A stretch of 64,000 bases of DNA. Origin: Bradyrhizobium sp. CB3481 (GTDB lineage Bacteria; Pseudomonadota; Alphaproteobacteria; Rhizobiales; Xanthobacteraceae). The stretch covers positions 1,012,501-1,076,500 of the forward strand of contig NZ_CP121647.1 of the NCBI RefSeq assembly GCF_029714305.1, written 5' to 3'. Every line of letters starts with the position of its first letter. Positions within the stretch are counted from its first letter, which is position 1. This document shows, piece by piece, positions 59,408 through 64,000 of the stretch. Both the position numbers and the translations under genes were made by a program. The notes beneath the pieces are model-generated. The model ran no database searches, was not told the origin of the DNA, and was given only the letters and a program-made list of their open reading frames with translations.

Positions 59408-61270
59408 ATGCGTATGGCTCAAGGCCAGCCACAGGCGCGAGCAGTGCAGGTGTCGCGGGCAATTTCCGGCCTGCGTTCGACGCTGGCCGCCGACGATCCG
59501 GTCGCGACCGCGCTCCGCGCGAGCGCGCGCCGCATGATCGGCGTCGCCGTATTCAGCGGCGTCATCAACATCCTGATGCTGTCGGGATCGATCTATATGT
59601 TGCAGGTATACGATCGGGTGATTCCGAGCCGCAACCTCGCGACCCTGTTCGGTCTGTCCCTGATGGTGCTGATCGCCTATGTGGTGCAGGGATATTTCGA
59701 CGCGATGCGGTCGCGGATGCTGTGCCGGATCGCCACACTGTTCGACGCCAGCCTGCAGGCCTCGATCCATTGGGCGCTCGCCATCCTGCCGCTGCGCGGC
59801 GTCAAGCCGGTCCTGATGCAGCAGCCGCTGCGCGATCTCGATCAGGTGCGCACCTTTATGTCGGGCATGGGGCCGACGGCATTCCTCGACATGCCCTGGA
59901 TCCCGGTCTTTCTGCTCGGCCTGTTCCTGTTTCACCCGGCGATCGGCTTCACGGCGCTGCTCGGCACGCTGGCGATCATCTCCATGACCCTGCTGAACGA
60001 GCGGATCTCGCGCGGTGCGGCCAAGGCGGCGATGGACATGAACGCGCAGCGCCAGGTGCTGGCGGATGCAACGCAGCGTAATGCGGAAATCGTGCGCGCC
60101 CTCGGCATGACCGACCGATTGACGGCACGCTGGTCGGAGGCCAACGAACGCTATCTGCAGGAAAATATCCGCTCGACCGACGTCCACGCCAATCTCGGCT
60201 CGGCCGCCAAGGTGCTGCGTTACGTCCTGCAATCGGGCATGCTCGGCATGGGCGCCTATCTCGTCATCGCCGACAAGGCCTCGGGCGGCATCATGATCGC
60301 ATCCTCGATCCTGATGGGGCGTGCGCTGGCGCCGGTTGAAATCGCGCTCGGCACCTGGAAGCAACTCTCCGCGGCACGCCAGGGCCTCGCCCGCCTGCGT
60401 GACATCTGCAAGGCGACTGCGCCGCCGCCGACACCGCCGGTGATGCTGCCGCGTCCGACCCGCGAATTGTCCGTGCAGAATCTCGCCGTCGCCGCGCCCG
60501 GCCGCGATATGCCGATCGTCGCCGGCGTCACGTTCTCGCTCAAGGCCGGCTCGGGGCTGGCGCTGCTCGGGGCGAGCGCGTCGGGCAAGACGTCGCTGTC
60601 GAAGGCGTTGGTTGGAATCTGGCCGGCGCATCGCGGCGCGGTGCGGCTCGACGGCGCCGCGCTCGATCAATGGCGCAACGAGGATCTCGGCCGGCACATC
60701 GGTTATCTGCCGCAGGATGTCGGCTTGTTCGATGGGACCGTGGCCGAGAACATCTGCCGCTTCGAGGAGAACCCGAGTTCGGACGCCATCCTCAGGGCGG
60801 CGCAGATCGCCGGCGTCCATGACATCATCCTGCGGCTGCCGGAGGGCTATGCGACCCGGATCGGCGCCGGCGGCATATCGTTGTCGGCCGGGCAGAAGCA
60901 GCGCGTCGGCCTGGCCCGCGCCGTCTACGGCGATCCGTTCCTGCTTGTGCTCGACGAGCCCAACGCCAACCTCGATGCCGACGGCGAAAATGCCCTGACG
61001 CGCGCTATCGGGATCATGCGCCAGAACAAGTCGATCGTCGTCGTGATCTCGCATCGCCCCAGCGCGCTCTCCGCGCTCGACATGACGATGGTGCTTTATG
61101 AGGGCAAGGCGATCGCGTTCGGGCCGAGCGAGGAAGTCTTCGCGCGCGTCCGCAAGGCCGGTGGCAGCGGCAAGGGGCCGCCGACGCCCGCCCCGACGCC
61201 GGCACAGCAGCCCGCACCGCAGGCCAAGGCCGAACCGCGCGCGTCACTTGCCGAAAGTGTTTCGTCATGA
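59408..61270 (+). CDS. Type I secretion ABC transporter (PrtD-type)
   Basis: A 620-residue inner-membrane ABC exporter: six helices in residues 40-320 and a nucleotide-binding domain from about 350. Walker A is LLGASASGKTSLSKAL, the signature is LSAGQKQRVGLARA and Walker B is LLVLDEPNANLD, with the switch His in ISHRPSAL. There is no C39 peptidase domain, so this is the RTX/protease-exporting PrtD/LapB class. The C-terminus has a Pro/Ala-rich tail. It overlaps the adaptor gene by four bases. No outer-membrane TolC gene is in the window; a distant one is probably used. Confidence 0.92.
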   Translation: MRMAQGQPQARAVQVSRAISGLRSTLAADDPVATALRASARRMIGVAVFSGVINILMLSGSIYMLQVYDRVIPSRNLATLFGLSLMVLIAYVVQGYFDAMRSRMLCRIATLFDASLQASIHWALAILPLRGVKPVLMQQPLRDLDQVRTFMSGMGPTAFLDMPWIPVFLLGLFLFHPAIGFTALLGTLAIISMTLLNERISRGAAKAAMDMNAQRQVLADATQRNAEIVRALGMTDRLTARWSEANERYLQENIRSTDVHANLGSAAKVLRYVLQSGMLGMGAYLVIADKASGGIMIASSILMGRALAPVEIALGTWKQLSAARQGLARLRDICKATAPPPTPPVMLPRPTRELSVQNLAVAAPGRDMPIVAGVTFSLKAGSGLALLGASASGKTSLSKALVGIWPAHRGAVRLDGAALDQWRNEDLGRHIGYLPQDVGLFDGTVAENICRFEENPSSDAILRAAQIAGVHDIILRLPEGYATRIGAGGISLSAGQKQRVGLARAVYGDPFLLVLDEPNANLDADGENALTRAIGIMRQNKSIVVVISHRPSALSALDMTMVLYEGKAIAFGPSEEVFARVRKAGGSGKGPPTPAPTPAQQPAPQAKAEPRASLAESVSS

Positions 61271-63246
61271 AGAGTTTCGACGACGCCCATTCCGACGAAC
61301 GCGTGCGGAGCCGGTTCGGAGGAACCGATGAAGACGCCGCCGCGCCGCAGGGCCAGGCACTGATTCTCGAGTTGCAGCGATTGCGACAGGCGTTCGAGCA
61401 GGACAATCTGCCCGAGCAGCGGCAGCCGCTTCGTCGCCCGCCGCAGGACGACCGCGCCGCCGCGCGGCGTCCGCGTCCCGGCCGCCCGAAGCGGGGCAAG
61501 AAAGGCAAGATGGGGCGGGTGCTCAACGCGTGGCTCGGTCCCTTCGGTTCGTCCCAGCCCGACGATGTCGATATCGAGCCGCCGGCGCCGCGCGCTCGCC
61601 GCGCGCACGAGCCGCAATTCCGACCCGCGCCGCCGCCGCCATCGTCCGGCCGCGCGCGGGGGCCGGTCGATCATGCATGGCGGAACGAGCGGCAAGCGCG
61701 CGGTCCGATCATCGCGCCCGACGACCCCTCGCTCCTGAACATCCCGAGGTCGCGACCGGAAGTGTTGCAGATCGACGAGCGGCGGGAGCCGCCGCGCATC
61801 GAGGCGCCCCAATTGGCGCCGCCGGCTCCGGCCGGTGTAGTGTCCGACCGTTCGGTGGCAACGATCGTCCGCAACGGCGTGACCGCCGGGGTGGCCTTCC
61901 TCGCGAATCGCAATGCCGCGGTGGATGCGGCTGCGCCCGGCGAGAGCATCACGCAGCGGGCGGGGCGCGCCTACGAACATGAATTGCGCACCGGCCTGCG
62001 GGCGCTGCTGATCGTCGGCGGACTGGCGGGCGGCTGGATGGCGTTCGTGCCGCTGTCGGGCGCCGTTGTGGTGCCGGGCAATCTGGTGGTGCAGTCCAAC
62101 GTCAAGGCGATCCAGCATCCGACCGGCGGTGTGGTCGCGAAAATCCCGGTCCATAACGGCATGCGCGTCAATGCCGGCGATCTCCTGTTGCGGCTGGATT
62201 CGACGCAGGCCCAGGCCAGCCTGCAGGTCGTCAGCAAGCAGCTCGATGAAGTCCGCGCCAAGATCGCGCGGCTGGTCGCCGAGCGCGACGGACAGCCGAA
62301 GCCGGCGATACCGCCCGAACTGTCGACCCGGCTGGAAGATCCCAACGTCAAGACGCTGCTGGCCTCCGAGGCAGCGCTGTTCAGGGCGCGGGTGACCGCG
62401 CGCGAGAGCCAGAAGGAGTTGCTGCAGAGCAAGGTGTCGCAGCTCGGCGAGGAGATCATCGGTCTCGACGCGCAGGTCGTGTCCAAGGGCAAGCAGCTCG
62501 AGCTCATTACCGGCGAACTCACCGGTGTTCAGGATCTTTTCGACAAGCGTCTGGTGCCGCTGGCGCGGCTGACGACCCTGCAGCGCGAGAGCGCCAGAAT
62601 CGAGGGCGAGCGCGGCCAGTTGCTTTCCACGATCGCCGAGACCAAGGCCAAGGTTGACGAGGCCAAGCTTCAGATGGTCCGGCTCGACCAGGACGTCCGC
62701 ACCGAGGTGGTCAAGGAGCTCGGCGAAGCGCAGGGCAAGGAGGCCGAGCTGTCGGAGCGCGCGGTCGCCGCGCGTGACGTGCTCGAGCGCATCGAGATGC
62801 GCGCGCCGACCTCGGGCGTGATCCATCAGCTCGCGGCCCACACCATCGGCGGCGTCGTTCGCGCCGGCGATACCATCATGGAGGTGGTGCCTGACTCCGA
62901 CGACCTGCAGATCGAGGCGCGCTTGCAGCCGAACGATATCGATCAGGTGCGCAAGGGCCAGCAGGCGTTCGTCCGCTTCTCGGCCTTCAACCAGCGGGTC
63001 ACGCCGCAGTTGATCGGGCAGGTGTCGTTCGTTTCGCCCGACACCACAAAAGACCAGCAGAGCGGCATGTCCTATTTCACCGTCAGGATCATGCTGCCGG
63101 AGGAGGAGCGCCGGCTTCTGGCCGGGCTACAGCTCGTCTCCGGCATGCCGGCGGAAGTGTTCATGCAGACCGGCAGCCGGACCATGCTGAGCTATCTGTT
63201 CAAGCCGATCATGGATCAGTTCCAACGCGCCTTTGTCGAGCGGTAG
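61267..63246 (+). CDS. Type I secretion membrane-fusion protein (HlyD/PrtE-type) with long cytoplasmic extension
   Basis: A 659-residue adaptor. Residues about 242-268 form the single membrane helix. The periplasmic part contains the lipoyl-like start (VVVPGNLVVQSNVKAIQHPT), a long coiled coil (about 310-500) and the C-terminal HlyD segment (RLQPNDIDQVRKGQQAFVRF). The N-terminal ~240 residues are disordered, very basic and Pro-rich, far longer than the short N-terminus usual for HlyD or PrtE. It joins the ABC protein to a TolC-type channel. Its ATG overlaps the transporter stop (ATGA). Confidence 0.9.
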   Translation: MKSFDDAHSDERVRSRFGGTDEDAAAPQGQALILELQRLRQAFEQDNLPEQRQPLRRPPQDDRAAARRPRPGRPKRGKKGKMGRVLNAWLGPFGSSQPDDVDIEPPAPRARRAHEPQFRPAPPPPSSGRARGPVDHAWRNERQARGPIIAPDDPSLLNIPRSRPEVLQIDERREPPRIEAPQLAPPAPAGVVSDRSVATIVRNGVTAGVAFLANRNAAVDAAAPGESITQRAGRAYEHELRTGLRALLIVGGLAGGWMAFVPLSGAVVVPGNLVVQSNVKAIQHPTGGVVAKIPVHNGMRVNAGDLLLRLDSTQAQASLQVVSKQLDEVRAKIARLVAERDGQPKPAIPPELSTRLEDPNVKTLLASEAALFRARVTARESQKELLQSKVSQLGEEIIGLDAQVVSKGKQLELITGELTGVQDLFDKRLVPLARLTTLQRESARIEGERGQLLSTIAETKAKVDEAKLQMVRLDQDVRTEVVKELGEAQGKEAELSERAVAARDVLERIEMRAPTSGVIHQLAAHTIGGVVRAGDTIMEVVPDSDDLQIEARLQPNDIDQVRKGQQAFVRFSAFNQRVTPQLIGQVSFVSPDTTKDQQSGMSYFTVRIMLPEEERRLLAGLQLVSGMPAEVFMQTGSRTMLSYLFKPIMDQFQRAFVER

Positions 63247-63254
63247 CCTGCAAG

Positions 63255-63345
63255 CCCGTCATGCCCGGGCTTGACCCGGGCATCCACGTCCTGGTCTTAG
63301 CACGGCAGGACGTGGATGGCCCGGGACAAGCCCGGCCATGGCGAC
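63255..63345. repeat. Intergenic palindromic repeat upstream of htpG
   Basis: Long inverted arms 63275-63293 (CCCGGGCATCCACGTCCTG) and 63306-63325 with one bulged base enclose a 12-base loop; outer arms GTCATGCCCGGGCTTG and CAAGCCCGGCCATGGC extend it. This is a form widely scattered in Bradyrhizobium intergenic DNA. It could also end the secretion operon transcript. Confidence 0.75.
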
Positions 63346-63375
63346 GCGGGACCTTGAACGGAGCGTTCCCGCAAT

Positions 63376-63406
63376 CTTGCCACTTCAGATGGCGGCGCTA
63401 TATCAG
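63376..63406 (+). promoter_or_regulatory. Putative RpoH (sigma-32) promoter of htpG
   Basis: CTTG at 63376-63379, a 17-base spacer, then GCTATATCAG at 63397-63406. This matches the alphaproteobacterial heat-shock promoter CTTG-N17-CYTATNTNNG in all but one defined base. It ends 38 bases upstream of the htpG start codon, consistent with heat-shock control. Confidence 0.65.
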
Positions 63407-63444
63407 GGCTTTCCGCCCTGCCTTGCGTTGATTGCGAGACCCGT

Positions 63445-64000
63445 ATGACCACGACCACCACCCCTGAATCCCAGCCGTTCCAGGCCGAGGTTGCCGAGCT
63501 TCTGAACCTGATGGTGCATTCGGTCTACTCGGAGACCGACATTTTCCTGCGCGAGCTGATTTCGAACGCGTCGGACGCCTGCGACAAGCTGCGCTATGAG
63601 GCGATCTCGGCGCCGGAATTGATCGCCGACGGCGCCCCGCCAAAAATCCGCATCGTGCCCGACAAGAAGGCCAACACGCTCGCCGTCGTCGACAGCGGCA
63701 TCGGCATGGACCGCCAGGAGCTGATCGACAATCTCGGCACCATCGCGCGCTCCGGCACCAAGTCGTTTCTCTCCCGCCTCACCGAAGCCAAGGACGGTGC
63801 CAACCTGATCGGGCAGTTCGGCGTCGGCTTCTATGCCGCGTTCATGGTCGCCGAGCGCATCGTGGTCACCAGCCGCCGCGCCGGCTCCGATCAGGCCTTC
63901 GTCTGGTCGTCCTCCGGCGGCAGCGGATTTGAAATTGCGCCGGCGAGCGAGGAGGACGCGACGCGCGTCACCCGCGGCACCGAGATCGTGCTGCACCTGA
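63445..64000 (+). CDS. htpG: Molecular chaperone HtpG (Hsp90), 3' end outside window
   Basis: The first 185 codons of bacterial Hsp90, running off the right edge. The N-terminal ATPase (GHKL) motifs are clear: [19 protein letters not shown] with the catalytic Glu and Asn, [13 protein letters not shown] and the lid region [17 protein letters not shown]. It refolds client proteins in the cytoplasm at the cost of ATP. The start ATG 63445 follows a GCGAGACC sequence; a sigma-32-like promoter lies just upstream. Confidence 0.95.
   Translation, partial: MTTTTTPESQPFQAEVAELLNLMVHSVYSETDIFLRELISNASDACDKLRYEAISAPELIADGAPPKIRIVPDKKANTLAVVDSGIGMDRQELIDNLGTIARSGTKSFLSRLTEAKDGANLIGQFGVGFYAAFMVAERIVVTSRRAGSDQAFVWSSSGGSGFEIAPASEEDATRVTRGTEIVLHL

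Noticed and set aside
59405..61054. A 549-codon minus-strand frame opposite the type I ABC transporter.
   Set aside because: Composition is shadow-like (His/Arg/Gln/Asp rich), while the plus-strand gene has intact Walker and signature motifs.

Overview
The window is GC-rich alphaproteobacterial chromosome. Codon use, the ExoY/LspL/ManC exopolysaccharide genes, the DUF4167, DUF6496 and DUF3775 proteins, and several intergenic palindromes of a type I associate with Bradyrhizobium all point to Bradyrhizobium or a close relative (Nitrobacteraceae, Hyphomicrobiales). This is inference from gene content. I see no insertion sequence, prophage, CRISPR array or origin. One RNA gene is present, an initiator tRNA-Met at 18238-18314.

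Layout. 1-5.2 kb: the end of an exported protein gene, then a minus-strand catabolic-looking set (TakP-type TRAP binding protein, SAF-domain oxidoreductase, PhyH dioxygenase, GntR/FCD regulator) with mosaic palindromic repeats between several of the genes. 5.3-18 kb: mostly single housekeeping or catabolic genes (class III adenylate cyclase, alpha/beta hydrolase, Ogt, enoyl-CoA hydratase, two related metallo-beta-lactamase hydrolases, GST, FAH-family hydrolase, quinone reductase, an atypical SDR, a CvpA-like protein, a GMC oxidoreductase). 18.2-21.1 kb: tRNA-fMet, a possible gene remnant, and a plus-strand stress-like set (H1-like DUF6496, short DUF4167, universal stress protein, uracil-DNA glycosylase homologue).

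21.4-47.6 kb is the centre of the window: a near-complete Wzx/Wzy exopolysaccharide locus. ExoY primes the lipid carrier. A WecG/GumM-family enzyme and three GT4 enzymes extend the unit. FkbM and a second methyltransferase and two acyltransferases probably decorate it. Wzx flips and Wzy polymerises. The Wzc/ExoP tyrosine autokinase, a Wza-type exporter and an outer-membrane barrel export the polymer. ManC, Ugd and LspL supply GDP-mannose, UDP-glucuronate and UDP-galacturonate. Two glycoside hydrolases lie in or beside the locus: a Tat-exported GH10 with altered glycone-subsite residues and a 701-residue TIM-barrel/RTX/CBM60 protein with no N-terminal signal. A PPP-family phosphatase and a 46-residue membrane protein sit between the two arms.

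47.6-57.3 kb: a FeaR-like AraC regulator divergent from a copper amine oxidase, a second TakP-type TRAP binding protein closely related to the first, a gamma-glutamyltransferase family protein, a degenerate metallo-beta-lactamase protein with a zinc knuckle, and a two-gene redox module (2Fe-2S/FAD reductase plus a cytochrome b561/ethylbenzene-dehydrogenase-like fusion). 57.5-63.2 kb: a type I secretion ABC transporter and an unusually long membrane-fusion protein, divergent from a cysteine-free 470-residue protein that is a plausible cargo. The window ends inside htpG, which has a good alphaproteobacterial RpoH-type promoter match.

The most interesting possibility is a link between the exopolysaccharide locus, its two non-standard glycosidases and the type I secretion system, because the RTX/CBM60 enzyme needs such a system and this is the only one in the window.
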